Source of the DNA: Phormidesmis priestleyi ULC007
GTDB taxonomy: Bacteria > Cyanobacteriota > Cyanobacteriia > Leptolyngbyales > Leptolyngbyaceae
NCBI RefSeq assembly: GCF_001895925.1
Contig: NZ_MPPI01000004.1
Coordinates: forward strand, 124,001 to 188,000
Direction: 5' to 3'
DNA: 64,000 nucleotides
A program made the translations under genes and the position numbers. Numbering within the stretch: position 1 is the stretch's first letter; each line of letters opens with the position of its first letter. A model generated the notes under the pieces. That model had not been told where the DNA came from, did not search any database, and saw nothing but the letters and a program-made list of their open reading frames with translations. This document shows, piece after piece, positions 44,530 to 53,971 of the stretch.

Positions 44530-45879
44530 TTAAAGTGCCCCGGCTGCGGTTTTGTCTAAAACGCCTCCCAAGTGCGTCGTGATGTTCATCGCTTGCATTA
44601 AAGGAGCCGCCTCGACTCCTTGCGGGTAATCAATCACGCTGACGGCTCCGTTGCCTTGCTTAAAGTTCCAGAAAGACTCGGCACCCAAGCCAGCGACGTG
44701 ACAGAGAATCGCTTTGTTAACGGCATCGTGGGCAACGACCAAAATCGTGTAGGGTTCGTTAGCTGGGCGAGTTGCCGCCGCGTTGATGATGGCTTGCCAA
44801 CCTGCGATCGCCCGATTCCACACGTCTTGCAAATTTTCGCCTTCGGGCATCTGCACGGTTTCGGGGTGCTGCTGCCACTGGTGCAATAATCCTGGATACG
44901 ATTGCTCGATTTCGGCTTCAAACTTGCCTTCCCATAAGCCGTGACTAATTTCTCTCAGGTCGTCTCGCAGGTTTAGCTCAAGGTCAGGATGATGCTGAAG
45001 AATAACTTCTGCGGTTTCTTTGGGACGCAGCATTGAGCTACTGATTGCCTGATCAATCTGCACCGATTTGAGGAATTCACCCGCTTGAGCAGCTTGCGAT
45101 CGTCCATTCTCATTTAAAGGCACGTCAATCTGTCCCTGAAAGCGTCCTTGCCGATTCCACTCGGTTTCACCATGCCGCACCAACAATAGCCGGAGTCCCT
45201 GACTTTTTGACTTGCGGCGGGGCAACGTTTCGCCCAAATGAGACGTGATATTCAACGACTCGATCTGCACGGGTTGCCCAAACTCACCGGAGAAATTGAG
45301 AATGCTGATGCCGCAGTTTGAGATGTGAAAGCGCTGATAATCTTCGGGCTGAAGTCCGATCGCAGTGTTAATCAACGCCCGATTAATGCCACTGTGAGCC
45401 ACGATTAAAATCGTCTGTCCTGCATGGTTGGGCAGCGTGGTTTGCCAAAATTGACGAGCTTGCTCATAGATCGCCGGAACGGGCAGAAAATCCACAGCGC
45501 CGTTTTCATCTGAGAGGCTCATCGTCAGCAAATGAGGCTGCGTTCTCCAATCGCGATACTCATCGGGATACTTCTCCTCGACTTCGTTAAACAGCAACCC
45601 TTCCCAGAGCGGCAGATTAATTTCTCTCAAGTCTTCGCTGGTTTGCAGTTGAGGAGCGTGATCAGAATTAGCCAGAATTAGATCTGCGGTGCGCTTTGCC
45701 CGACTTAACGGACTGCTATAAACCGCATCAAGAGAAATTCCTTTTAGAGCAGTGGCGACCTGCACCGCCATCGATTCTCCTTTGGCAGTTAGCCGCGACA
45801 GATCACAGTGTCCTTGCACTTTCTGCTCAACGTTGTAGCTGCTCTCGCCGTGACGCACGATGATAACGCGAGTAGTCAA
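44530..45879 (-). CDS. Two-domain histidine phosphatase (phosphoglycerate-mutase superfamily)
   Basis: 449 residues with two tandem histidine-phosphatase domains. The first has RHGESSYN near residue 10, the second RHGETEWN near residue 236; each also has its second His region ([16 protein letters not shown]). Cyanobacterial proteins of this build are annotated as 2-carboxy-D-arabinitol-1-phosphatase, which removes a Rubisco inhibitor, or as other sugar-phosphate phosphatases; the substrate is not decided by sequence. The next gene downstream is the dihydroorotase-like one, 11 bases away. Confidence 0.9.
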   Translation of the reverse strand: MTTRVIIVRHGESSYNVEQKVQGHCDLSRLTAKGESMAVQVATALKGISLDAVYSSPLSRAKRTADLILANSDHAPQLQTSEDLREINLPLWEGLLFNEVEEKYPDEYRDWRTQPHLLTMSLSDENGAVDFLPVPAIYEQARQFWQTTLPNHAGQTILIVAHSGINRALINTAIGLQPEDYQRFHISNCGISILNFSGEFGQPVQIESLNITSHLGETLPRRKSKSQGLRLLLVRHGETEWNRQGRFQGQIDVPLNENGRSQAAQAGEFLKSVQIDQAISSSMLRPKETAEVILQHHPDLELNLRDDLREISHGLWEGKFEAEIEQSYPGLLHQWQQHPETVQMPEGENLQDVWNRAIAGWQAIINAAATRPANEPYTILVVAHDAVNKAILCHVAGLGAESFWNFKQGNGAVSVIDYPQGVEAAPLMQAMNITTHLGGVLDKTAAGAL

Positions 45880-45994
45880 AGGGAATCCTCCATCCAGTAA
45901 ATTGAGTCAGGAAGATTTTACCCTGTCCAGCGTTCTCATCACCAATTCTGCTAAGTTTGACCATGAAAGCACCGATGCAAATAGACTGGGGGAA

Positions 45995-47506
45995 ATGATG
46001 ACGTTGAAGCGGTTGGTTTTGGGCGCACTGACGATTTTGGCGATCGTCTTCGTGATCGGAGATTTGGTCAATAGCTGGAGTCAGCCCCAGTTTAGTAGCC
46101 GCTTAGAACTCTATGAGACCGATTTGCTGCTGCAAGCCTCTGAGTGGAAGGGCGATTCGCCCGATGCCCGTAAGCCTCTCCCGGTTGATAACCCGGTCAA
46201 GTCAGCGCTAGAAAGCTATCAAAAGGCGCAAAAAACGGCGCAAAAAGATATTGCTAGTGCCGAAGGGAAGTTAGAGAAATTTCAGTTGAAAACGCCTGTC
46301 GTGGGCGATTCTGTCATGGCTACCAATCAACTGCTCAAGCAGAAGTCGCTGCTAAAAGAATTAGAACTGCGAGTTGGACTTTTACAAACTCAGCAAGGAC
46401 AGGTGCCTGAAGCGCTCAAAACCTGGGCTGCGATCAAAGCGCGCTCTAATCCTACAGCAATCACTGCACAGGTTTTGTCGGGTTTGTGGAGCCAGCCGCC
46501 GCTGCTGTTACCCAATGCAGAGCCGCAGATTAATAAAAATCTAGACGGGTGGTTTCGCTATCGGGCGTTGACTCAGCTTTATCAGTTGCAGCAGCGATCG
46601 GATGCACTCGATCAGCTTCAAACTACAGAACAGCAAACCTCAAAGCAGGCATTTATTCGCTGGGCAACTGCGAACGCGATTCCAGCGATCGCAGTTTTCT
46701 CTGGAGTAGTCCTCCTAATTTTCCTATTGGGGCAATGGGCGGTGAAGGGTGAACACGCTCTCTTATCAGGCACCAATGGCGTTAAGTGGTCGGTGCCCTG
46801 GAATGGTGAAATCATTTGGCAAGTGTTAGTGGTTGGCTTCTTCTTTGTGGGACAGATTTTGTTACCGATCGTCAGTCAATCGACGTTGGCAACGCTCAAA
46901 GTTAATCCCGCGACCCTGGGCGAACGGGCAAAAGCCACTTACTATCTGGTCACTTATGCATTGTTGGCAGCCGGGGGATTGAGTGTTTTATATCTGTCGA
47001 TCAAATCATTCTTGCCATTGCCTGATAAATGGTTTCACATCACGCTCAAAGGCAAATGGTTTTGGTGGGGCTTAGGCGGATATCTAGCGGCCTTTCCGCT
47101 CGTGATTGTGGTGTCGCTGGTCAATCAGCAAATCTGGCAGGGCGGTGGGGGCAGCAATCCAATTTTACCGATCGCTCTTGAAGGCAAAGACAGCCTCGCG
47201 ATCTTGATCTTTTTTGTCACGGCGGCGATCGCGGCTCCGTTCTTTGAAGAAATCTTTTTTAGAGGATTTTTGCTGCCCTCGCTGACTCGCTATTGCTCGA
47301 CTTGGCAAGCCATTCTACTGAGTAGCTTTCTGTTTGCAGTAGTTCACCTGAGTCTCTCAGAAGTCATCCCGCTGATGACGTTGGGCATCGTTTTGGGATT
47401 TGTTTACACCCGCACTCAAAATCTTCTCGCCTCGATGCTGCTGCATAGCCTGTGGAATAGCGGCACGTTGCTGAGTCTCTTTATTCTAGGAAGCGGAAGT
47501 TCGTAA
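45995..47506 (+). CDS. CPBP family intramembrane protease
   Basis: About 503 residues from the tandem ATGs at 45995/45998, which follow GGGGGAA; an ATG at 45860 would overlap the divergent phosphatase gene and adds an unlikely N-terminus. An N-terminal membrane helix, a helical soluble part (about residues 30-215), then seven or so membrane helices. The CPBP motifs are FFEEIFFRGFLLP (EExxxR), FLFAVVHLS (His) and HSLWNSG. Family members process membrane proteins or prenylated peptides; the target here is unknown. Confidence 0.9.
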   Translation: MMTLKRLVLGALTILAIVFVIGDLVNSWSQPQFSSRLELYETDLLLQASEWKGDSPDARKPLPVDNPVKSALESYQKAQKTAQKDIASAEGKLEKFQLKTPVVGDSVMATNQLLKQKSLLKELELRVGLLQTQQGQVPEALKTWAAIKARSNPTAITAQVLSGLWSQPPLLLPNAEPQINKNLDGWFRYRALTQLYQLQQRSDALDQLQTTEQQTSKQAFIRWATANAIPAIAVFSGVVLLIFLLGQWAVKGEHALLSGTNGVKWSVPWNGEIIWQVLVVGFFFVGQILLPIVSQSTLATLKVNPATLGERAKATYYLVTYALLAAGGLSVLYLSIKSFLPLPDKWFHITLKGKWFWWGLGGYLAAFPLVIVVSLVNQQIWQGGGGSNPILPIALEGKDSLAILIFFVTAAIAAPFFEEIFFRGFLLPSLTRYCSTWQAILLSSFLFAVVHLSLSEVIPLMTLGIVLGFVYTRTQNLLASMLLHSLWNSGTLLSLFILGSGSS

Positions 47507-47590
47507 GTTTTTATAGCCCAAACCGCTAATTTCCGTAAAACTTCGGCTTCTTGTTCGTTGCTTTCTCTCATAACCCAAGGCTAAAAAGAA

Positions 47591-48040
47591 TTAGCGACTT
47601 GCCCACGATTTCGTCAACATCATCACGCGCTCAAACCCAGGTTGTTGCTCTGGATGTTTGGTATACCACCATGCCCAAGCAATCAATACAGCTTGAAACG
47701 GAAGTCTAACCCAATATAAAATTGGCTGATCAGGAACGCCCTCGATCGCGATCTGGTTAACCGCCATATTAATGTTGGCAGGAAACACCGCCACGAATAG
47801 CGTGATCAATCCCCAAGCCGCTGCCACACTCACTGCTGGAATGAGTAAACCAATACCGCCAAGAATCTCAAAGAAGCCGCTAATATACACTAGCGCGAGT
47901 GGATTAGGAAGCTGTGGCGGCACAATGCGAACAAACGGAATCGGCACTACAAAATGAGTGATTCCCACAAAGATGATTGAAACTGAGAGAACCACTCGTA
48001 GAATTTCTTTGCGTCGATTAGAAGCAGCGCTTAAAGTCAT
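47591..48040 (-). CDS. DoxX family membrane protein
   Basis: 149 residues with four hydrophobic segments (VLSVSIIFVGITHFVVPI, LALVYISGFFEILGGIGLLI, AAWGLITLFVAVFPAN, FQAVLIAWAWWYT). The pattern of small helices, a conserved GFFEILGGIGLL and a Pro-rich first loop fits DoxX/DUF4267-type proteins. Role in electron transfer or stress is proposed for the family but not shown here. Confidence 0.85.
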   Translation of the reverse strand: MTLSAASNRRKEILRVVLSVSIIFVGITHFVVPIPFVRIVPPQLPNPLALVYISGFFEILGGIGLLIPAVSVAAAWGLITLFVAVFPANINMAVNQIAIEGVPDQPILYWVRLPFQAVLIAWAWWYTKHPEQQPGFERVMMLTKSWASR

Positions 48041-48257
48041 AAATTATCAAAAATACGTTCCTGAAAGGCAAGTCGGACTTGCTCAATCGGGATAACTCTA
48101 ATGATCGACACAAAAAAAATCCTCTAGCTTTCGGCAGGTTTGTTGCATCCATCATCAGGAGTGTTCAATCTTGTTGAGAATGCTCAACCTCTAGATAGAG
48201 GTGTTTATTGTCACTTCGTTTCAATATCGTCATAATAATTAAATAAACAAACTGGCA

Positions 48258-49469
48258 GTGAAAGTAGTTAATAGCGCTCAACTTTTATTAGAGACTCAGC
48301 CTCACCCTTTGTCCATTTCTGAACTCTTGATACGATCGACTGAAATTGCCGATTATGCAACCGAAAATGCTGCCAAAATTGATCAAGTAGGTGCGTTTCC
48401 GGGTCGAGAGTTTGAGCAAATTGCCGCAGCAGGTTTGTTATCAGCACCGCTCGATCGGCGATTAGGTGGACACGGTTTAGGCATTGAGGCCAGTGCGACC
48501 CGCAAACTACTGCAAATTCTCAAGCAGTTTGGGCACGGAAATCTAGCCATCGGGCGAATTTTTGAAGGACACGTCAACGCCCTACAACTGATTCAAACCT
48601 TTGGGACTCAGGCTCAGGTTGAAGCCTATGCCAGCGATGCCCGCGATCGTCACAAAATCTTTGGAGTTTGGAACGCTGAAGCCAACGATGGCGTAAAAAT
48701 AATTCCGCTTGAAACTGGGCACTATCGGCTAGAAGGCTGTAAAACCTTTGCCTCTGGATCGGGTTATGTCGATCGTCCTTTTGTCAACGGCACGTTGCCC
48801 GATGGTCGCTGGCAAATGTGCATCGTGCCCATGGATCAAGTGGTGACAGTCAGCGATCCGTCTTGGTGGCAACCGTCAGGAATGCGCGCAACCGCCAGTT
48901 ATAAAGTCGATTTTAGCGGTGTTGAGTTAGAGGCGAGTGCTTTGATTGGTCAGCCCGATGATTATTATCGACAGCCCTGGTTATCAGTAGGTGTAATTCG
49001 CTTTGCGGCGGTGCAGCTAGGAGGAGCCGAAGCGCTGTTTGATGAAACCCGCAAATTTTTACAGGGTTTGGGGCGCACTCAAGACCCGTATCAAGCAGAA
49101 CGGCTGGGGAAAATCGCGATCGCCCTAGAAAGTGGCAATCTCTGGCTCAAGGGTGCCGCAGAGTTTGTCGCTGCCTACGCGCCTATTTTTGCGGGTTCTC
49201 CGATCGTGCCCCACCCGCAAGCCGAGCAACTGGTAGCTTACGCCAATATGGTGCGATCAGCGATCGAGCAAATTTGCATGGAGGTGATTCAAGCCTGTGA
49301 GCGATCGGTAGGAACGCGCGGCTTACTGCCACCCACTCCGATCGAGCGGATCATTCGAGATTTAACGCTATATTTGCGCCAACCTGCCTTTGATGCCGCT
49401 TTTGCAAACGTCGGACACTACGTGTTGACTCAACAGACTGCTGCTGAACGTTTGTGGTCTTATGCTTAA
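48258..49469 (+). CDS. Acyl-CoA dehydrogenase-like protein of a glycan/lipid cluster
   Basis: 403 residues from a GTG start. N-terminal helical domain (GREFEQIAAAGLLSAPLDRR), the middle beta domain (FGVWNAEANDG, GYRLEGCKTFASGSGYVDR-like segment, WWQPSGMRATASYKVDFSGV) and the C-terminal helical bundle (GGAEALFDETRKFLQGLGR). The flavin-binding fold is recognisable; the catalytic Glu of beta-oxidation enzymes is not obvious. It overlaps the PIG-L gene by eight bases and heads a four-gene unit, which points to a biosynthetic role rather than fatty-acid breakdown. Confidence 0.87.
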   Translation: MKVVNSAQLLLETQPHPLSISELLIRSTEIADYATENAAKIDQVGAFPGREFEQIAAAGLLSAPLDRRLGGHGLGIEASATRKLLQILKQFGHGNLAIGRIFEGHVNALQLIQTFGTQAQVEAYASDARDRHKIFGVWNAEANDGVKIIPLETGHYRLEGCKTFASGSGYVDRPFVNGTLPDGRWQMCIVPMDQVVTVSDPSWWQPSGMRATASYKVDFSGVELEASALIGQPDDYYRQPWLSVGVIRFAAVQLGGAEALFDETRKFLQGLGRTQDPYQAERLGKIAIALESGNLWLKGAAEFVAAYAPIFAGSPIVPHPQAEQLVAYANMVRSAIEQICMEVIQACERSVGTRGLLPPTPIERIIRDLTLYLRQPAFDAAFANVGHYVLTQQTAAERLWSYA

Positions 49470-50208
49470 ACAAGCGGTTGGTGCATCCCTGGTTAACAAT
49501 TCAATGAGACTGCCGTTTCGATCGTTGACTTCGCAAGAGCCAGTCTTGGTAGTCGCGCCTCACCCCGATGATGAAACGCTGGGCTGTGGCGGCGCGATCG
49601 CGTTGCTGCGTTTACACAATTGCCCGGTGTCGGTGCTGGTGATCAGTGATGGCACTCAGTCTCATCCACGATCGCGCAAATATCCAGCTCCCGTTTTGCA
49701 GCAGTTGCGTCAGCAAGAAACGCTGGATGCTCTGACCACGCTGGGAGTCGATCAGTCCGCTGTCACTTTTTTGCGGTTGCCAGATGGTGCAGTTTCGACT
49801 TTGGCGACCCTAGCGCAACATCAGGCAGAATGTGGGGCTTATCTAAAAGCGATCGCGCCCAAAACGATCTTTCTGCCTTGGCGGCATGATCCGCACCCAG
49901 ACCATCGTGCGACTTGGCAACTCGTTCACAGCGCAATTACTTATCTGCGATTTACCCCTCGCCTAATTGAATATCCAATTTGGGATTGGGACTCAGAGCA
50001 GAGCGTCAGTTTGCCCAATTCTGCTCAGATCACAGGTTGGCGACTGGATATCAAAGCAGTCGTGTCGCTCAAGCAACGCGCGATCGCCGCTTATCGATCG
50101 CAGATCACTGATTTGATTGATGACGACCCCGAAGGCTTTCGGTTGACCCCTGAAATGTTGGCAAACTTTACGCGCCCCTGGGAAGTCTATTTTGAGGAGA
50201 TAAAATGA
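49462..50208 (+). CDS. PIG-L family deacetylase
   Basis: 248 residues. Zn-dependent LmbE-like N-acetylglucosamine deacetylase fold: the AHPDDE-type motif VVAPHPDDETLGCGGAIAL, ISDGTQSHPRS, and the second metal site DPHPDHRATW. It would remove an acetyl group from a sugar or sugar-lipid. It overlaps the neighbours on both sides (8 bases with the dehydrogenase, 4 with the methyltransferase), so it is translationally coupled in the cluster. Confidence 0.93.
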   Translation: MLKQAVGASLVNNSMRLPFRSLTSQEPVLVVAPHPDDETLGCGGAIALLRLHNCPVSVLVISDGTQSHPRSRKYPAPVLQQLRQQETLDALTTLGVDQSAVTFLRLPDGAVSTLATLAQHQAECGAYLKAIAPKTIFLPWRHDPHPDHRATWQLVHSAITYLRFTPRLIEYPIWDWDSEQSVSLPNSAQITGWRLDIKAVVSLKQRAIAAYRSQITDLIDDDPEGFRLTPEMLANFTRPWEVYFEEIK

Positions 50209-50822
50209 ATCCACTTCAGCCAAATTCGCTGCCGCCCAGCTATTTTGATGATCTTTATCGGGCTGATCCCGACCCGTGGAAGTTTGAAACCAGCGACTAT
50301 GAGGCAGCTAAATATGCGGCTACGATCGCGGCACTTCCCCAACCACGATATCAGTCAGCTTTAGAAATTGGCGGCTCGATCGGAGTCTTAACCCAATTGT
50401 TAGCCGCTCACTGTGATGCTTTGTTGTCGATCGACGTATCCCAACTTGCACAAAATCAGGCAATTCAGCGCTGTCAGCAGTTGCCTCACGTTGACTTTCA
50501 AATTATGCGAGTACCTGAGCAGTTTCCCGATCGAACGTTTGACCTAATTCTCGTTTCAGAAGTCGGTTATTACTGGAGTTGGGATGATTTGCGATCGGCG
50601 CAGCAGGGTCTTCTCGATCGCTTGCAGCCAGGAGGACATCTGCTTTTGGTGCATTGGACGCTCTACGCAAAAGACTATCCGTTAAGCGGCGATGAAGTGC
50701 ATGATGCGTTTCTTGAATTGTCACCCACGCATCTTCGACATTTAGCAGCGCGGCGCGAAGAACAATATCGGCTTGATTTGTTTGAGCGAGTTCGATCGCT
50801 AAACAGTCCTTCGTCAATCTGA
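50205..50822 (+). CDS. NodS-like SAM-dependent methyltransferase
   Basis: 205 residues. Class I methyltransferase with motif I LEIGGSIGVLTQLLA (variant of GxGxG), LLSIDVSQLA, and DLILVSEVGYYW. The opening YFDDLYRADPDPWKFETSDYE is characteristic of the NodS family, whose founder N-methylates deacetylated glucosamine in Nod factors. Placed directly after a PIG-L deacetylase, it may methylate the freed amine. Confidence 0.9.
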   Translation: MNPLQPNSLPPSYFDDLYRADPDPWKFETSDYEAAKYAATIAALPQPRYQSALEIGGSIGVLTQLLAAHCDALLSIDVSQLAQNQAIQRCQQLPHVDFQIMRVPEQFPDRTFDLILVSEVGYYWSWDDLRSAQQGLLDRLQPGGHLLLVHWTLYAKDYPLSGDEVHDAFLELSPTHLRHLAARREEQYRLDLFERVRSLNSPSSI

Positions 50823-50880
50823 TTATCTTTCACAAGACAGATTTAAATCAAACGCAAACTCTGCACAATTATCTTAACAA

Positions 50881-50976
50881 GGCTTACGCAAACCTCGGAG
50901 GTTTTAACTAAGAATCAAGCATCGTGACCGACAGAGTGGCTTAAACCTCCGAGGTTTTGGTCAAATGCGTAAGTCC
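50881..50976. mobile_element. GGACTTACGCA-type MITE
   Basis: Ends GGCTTACGCA (left) and TGCGTAAGTCC (right); inside are AACCTCGGAGGTTTT and AAACCTCCGAGGTTTT, each self-complementary. The flanks TCTTAACAA and TGTTAACAA match at eight of nine bases and look like a target duplication. The TIR type is common in Nostoc-related genomes. Confidence 0.8.
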
Positions 50977-51055
50977 TGTTAACAAGAGTTTTGAATGTCT
51001 CAAGTTTTAATGAACATAGCTCACTCATTTTTTAGGAGATGGAGCACAGATCGTG

Positions 51056-52324
51056 ATGCAAAGTAACCGTTTGCACATCACTAGTCCATCGGTTTCGGCA
51101 TCTGACGATTTCTCTCAGCCCCTGGTTCAGACTGCGATCGCTGCTGATTGCGAGGTTTGTGTGATTGTCCCAGTTCGCAACGAAGCGGCAACGCTAGAAA
51201 CAACGCTAGCGGCATTAGCGAATCAAATCGACTTAAACGCTAAACGTCTAGATCTAGATCGCTACGAGATCATTCTGTTGGCGAATAACTGTAGCGATCG
51301 TTCTGTGACGATCGCCCATCAGTTTGCCGCCGCGCATCCCGACTTAAATCTGCACATTGTCGAAAAGACACTGCCGATCGCCGAGGCGCATATCGGTCGA
51401 GTGCGACAAATGTTGATGAATGAAGCCTATCGCCGTCTCAGCGAGTTAGGGCACAAACGCGGCGTGATTGCCTCCACCGATGGCGACTCTCAGGTTAGCC
51501 CCACTTGGATCGCCGCAACCTTGCACGAGATCGCTCAGGGTGCCGATGCCGTCGGCGGAAGAATTGTGCTTGATCCTTCAGGTCTTGCCCGTCTGAGTGC
51601 CCATGCGAGAGCCTGTCACCTGCGTGAAGTGGGCTACCGATCGCTAATTGCAGAATTAGAAAGCTATCTCGACCCTGACCCGCATAATCCGTCTCCGCGT
51701 CACTATCAAAATTATGGAGCAAGTCTAGCAGTCACCGCCGAGATCTATGCTCAAGCGGGAGGGCTGCCACTCGTGCGATCGCCCGAAGATGTGGCACTCT
51801 ACCAAGCTCTGCTGCGGGTGAATGCTCGGTTCCGTCATAGCCCGATCGTCCGGGTGGTGACATCGGCAAGACAGACCGGGCGTACTCAAATGGGACTCGC
51901 TAATCAACTGAGTGAATGGACTACGATGGGGCAACAGCCGTTTTTGGTCGAATCAGTAGGGGCGATCGTAACTCGGCTCCGCGCTCGTCAACAGTTGCGA
52001 AATCTTTGGTTACAGATTCTCAACGGCTATCAGCCCGCGTTGAAGTCGGTTGAGTTAATCGCTGGCGCCTTGAAAGTCTCAACGCAGTGGTTAATGCAAG
52101 AACTATCTCAGCCACAAACTTTTGGATTGCTGTTTGAACGAGTGGAGCAACGTCAGCAAGCAGAAGGCGTTTGGTCAAAATGCTGGGACTCGATCGAGAT
52201 CAGACAGGCGATTCAAGAATTGCGTTTGTGTTTAGCGCCGTTAAGATCAGCAGGCGCAAGTCTAAATTCTGAATTCGCTGCGATCACAATTCGCGCACAA
52301 GCTTCTGCATCTGAGAGCGCATGA
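51056..52324 (+). CDS. Glycosyltransferase family 2 protein
   Basis: 422 residues. GT-A fold: VCVIVPVRNEAATLETTLAA, the DxD-type site in ASTDGDSQVSPTW, VGGRIVLDP, and HYQNYGASLAVTAEIYAQAGG for the acceptor region. GTG at 51053 or ATG at 51056 are both possible. It is the fourth gene of the dehydrogenase/PIG-L/methyltransferase set but 233 bases apart with a MITE between. Its last 112 bases overlap the convergent exonuclease gene. Confidence 0.92.
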   Translation: MQSNRLHITSPSVSASDDFSQPLVQTAIAADCEVCVIVPVRNEAATLETTLAALANQIDLNAKRLDLDRYEIILLANNCSDRSVTIAHQFAAAHPDLNLHIVEKTLPIAEAHIGRVRQMLMNEAYRRLSELGHKRGVIASTDGDSQVSPTWIAATLHEIAQGADAVGGRIVLDPSGLARLSAHARACHLREVGYRSLIAELESYLDPDPHNPSPRHYQNYGASLAVTAEIYAQAGGLPLVRSPEDVALYQALLRVNARFRHSPIVRVVTSARQTGRTQMGLANQLSEWTTMGQQPFLVESVGAIVTRLRARQQLRNLWLQILNGYQPALKSVELIAGALKVSTQWLMQELSQPQTFGLLFERVEQRQQAEGVWSKCWDSIEIRQAIQELRLCLAPLRSAGASLNSEFAAITIRAQASASESA

Positions 52325-52752
52325 TGGTGCAACAGATCAATCTCCAGCCGATCACAAACATCAGGCAGTTTAGTGGGGTAAATCTGCCAGGTTTTACGAG
52401 CAAGCTGCACTGTGCAGACAAAGGGTTGAGCCGGGTGAGAAATGCCATAGGCATCACAGCAGGCGTAAAGCACCCCGCGATCGAAGCTAGCATTATGAGC
52501 CGCAATAAAGTCAACCCCTTGAATTAAGGCACTCAGCGTCTCCCACAACTCGCCAAAGTTTGGCTGCTCGGCAACATCGCGCCAGTGAATGCCGTGAATG
52601 TGAGTAAACCTGAAAGCCTGGCGAGGCGGACGAATCAGCGCATGAACCCGTTTGACAATTTGATTATTTTCTACGCGAATTAGCCCGATCGAGCAAGCAC
52701 TATCTCGCCCGTGATCAGCCGTCTCAAAATCTAATGCCACAAATGGTTTCAT
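52213..52752 (-). CDS. DnaQ-like 3'-5' exonuclease
   Basis: 179 residues from the internal Met (MKPFVALDFETADHGRDS; 52752). DEDDh exonuclease motifs: ExoI LDFETA, ExoII AAHNASFDRGVL, ExoIII HHALSDAEACA. Acts on DNA or RNA 3' ends, similar to the epsilon subunit of Pol III but without other polymerase parts. The 3' end overlaps the glycosyltransferase gene antisense for 112 bases; the overlap is beyond all catalytic motifs. Its ATG overlaps the stop of a 36-residue frame upstream. Confidence 0.9.
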   Translation of the reverse strand: MKPFVALDFETADHGRDSACSIGLIRVENNQIVKRVHALIRPPRQAFRFTHIHGIHWRDVAEQPNFGELWETLSALIQGVDFIAAHNASFDRGVLYACCDAYGISHPAQPFVCTVQLARKTWQIYPTKLPDVCDRLEIDLLHHHALSDAEACARIVIAANSEFRLAPADLNGAKHKRNS

Positions 52753-52859
52753 TTGCTGCTTAACACGCGCCATACGATAAAAAGCATAAACGACAAATAG
52801 CTAAATACAATCACCCACTCTAACCAATCGGCTGGGAGTATTGCAAAAATTTCATCCAT
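52749..52859 (-). CDS. 36-residue membrane mini-protein
   Basis: Starts MDEIFAILPADWLEWVIVFS and continues with a hydrophobic stretch ending WRVLSSK; one transmembrane helix. Its TGA overlaps the ATG of the exonuclease (ATGA), so the two would be co-translated. Not recognised. Translational coupling and the clean hydrophobic pattern are the only support. Confidence 0.5.
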   Translation of the reverse strand: MDEIFAILPADWLEWVIVFSYLSFMLFIVWRVLSSK

Positions 52860-52990
52860 GATTTGAACTTTACCTGATTCGCGATCAACAGCGAACCACC
52901 CATATATACACAAATCTTCCGATGCAAGGAGTCATACCGCATTTGGGGCAGGATTTCCAACTACTCCAAACGTTACCATAAACAGTCTTT

Positions 52991-53041
52991 GTCAAGCATC
53001 ACTTGACACCTCGTTTCGCGAAGATGTAAAGTAATACTTGA
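52991..53041 (+). promoter_or_regulatory. Promoter and operator of the XRE-ClpN gene
   Basis: TTGACA (53003-53008), 18 bases, TAAAGT (53027-53032). The palindrome GTCAAG-CATCA-CTTGAC (52991-53007) overlaps the -35 box, and ACTTGAC recurs downstream (53035-53041). It fits an operator for the XRE protein encoded 20 bases further, that is autoregulation. Confidence 0.65.
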
Positions 53042-53059
53042 CGACGAACAGACAAAGCC

Positions 53060-53716
53060 GTGAAAAACCGACTGAAAGAACTTCGACAATTGCACCAGTG
53101 GTCACAATCTGACCTTGCTAGGGAATTAGGAGTCAGCCGTCAGGCGGTCAATGGCTTTGAATCTGGCAAGTTTGATCCCAGCCTGGATATGGCTTTCAAA
53201 ATTGCCAGTCTGTTCAATGTCGCACTTGAAGACGTTTTCACCCACGAGGCAAAGAATTCTATGCAAACACTTGTTGAACGATTCACAAACTTCCTTGGTT
53301 TCGAGTTTGGTTTTGAGCGGTTTACTGAGAAGGCGATCAATGCGATCAAGTTTGCAGACAATGAGGCAGCCCGATCGCAAGTTGAGCCAGAACATCTACT
53401 TGCTGGCTTGTTGGCTGATCCAACCACAACCTCTACGCGGTTACTTCGAGCCAATGGTGTGACACTGAATATTGAAACTAATGAACATTCTTTTGAATCT
53501 CGTGGGAATTCAAGGTTTAGCCCACAGAGTAAGTTTGTTATCGAGCTTGCCTTGCAAGTTGTTCGGCTTCAGGGTAAGAAGTCCATTGGAACTGAGCATC
53601 TTTTGTGGGGTTTAGTTCGTCTGGCTGAGATAGACAAGACTATTCTGAGCGAACTATTTCAACAATACGAAATTGATCTCGAAACTCTGAACAAACAACT
53701 AGCAGAAACGGTTTAA
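53060..53716 (+). CDS. XRE-family regulator fused to a Clp N-terminal domain
   Basis: 218 residues from a GTG. Residues 1-62: XRE HTH (LKELRQLHQWSQSDLARELG, VSRQAVNGFESGKFDPS), YozG-like. Residues about 85-215: two Clp_N repeats (FTEKAINAIKFADNEAA, EPEHLLAGLLADPTTT; then SKFVIELALQVVRLQGKK, GTEHLLWGLVRL). No ATPase domain. Clp_N repeats bind adaptors or damaged substrates for ClpC, so this may be a DNA-binding protein that is a Clp adaptor or is controlled by such. A palindromic operator overlaps its promoter. Confidence 0.88.
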   Translation: MKNRLKELRQLHQWSQSDLARELGVSRQAVNGFESGKFDPSLDMAFKIASLFNVALEDVFTHEAKNSMQTLVERFTNFLGFEFGFERFTEKAINAIKFADNEAARSQVEPEHLLAGLLADPTTTSTRLLRANGVTLNIETNEHSFESRGNSRFSPQSKFVIELALQVVRLQGKKSIGTEHLLWGLVRLAEIDKTILSELFQQYEIDLETLNKQLAETV

Positions 53717-53971
53717 GTTCAAATCAAAAACCGACTGAAGCTACCTATCAAATATCTAAAATCTTAGTAGGTAGCTTTTGTTGTCCGAACTGTGACTCAT
53801 GCTTGATTACGAATTTGTTCCTGAAGACGAGCTACCATTTCTGAACTCAGTTCTGCTTCTGGCTCAACTCGTTCACGTTCCGCCAAAATTGAATCGATCG
53901 CCGTAGAATGCCAGGAATATCAGATTGATTTGCAGAACGAATTTTCATATTCATACCGATGTGCAACTAAG

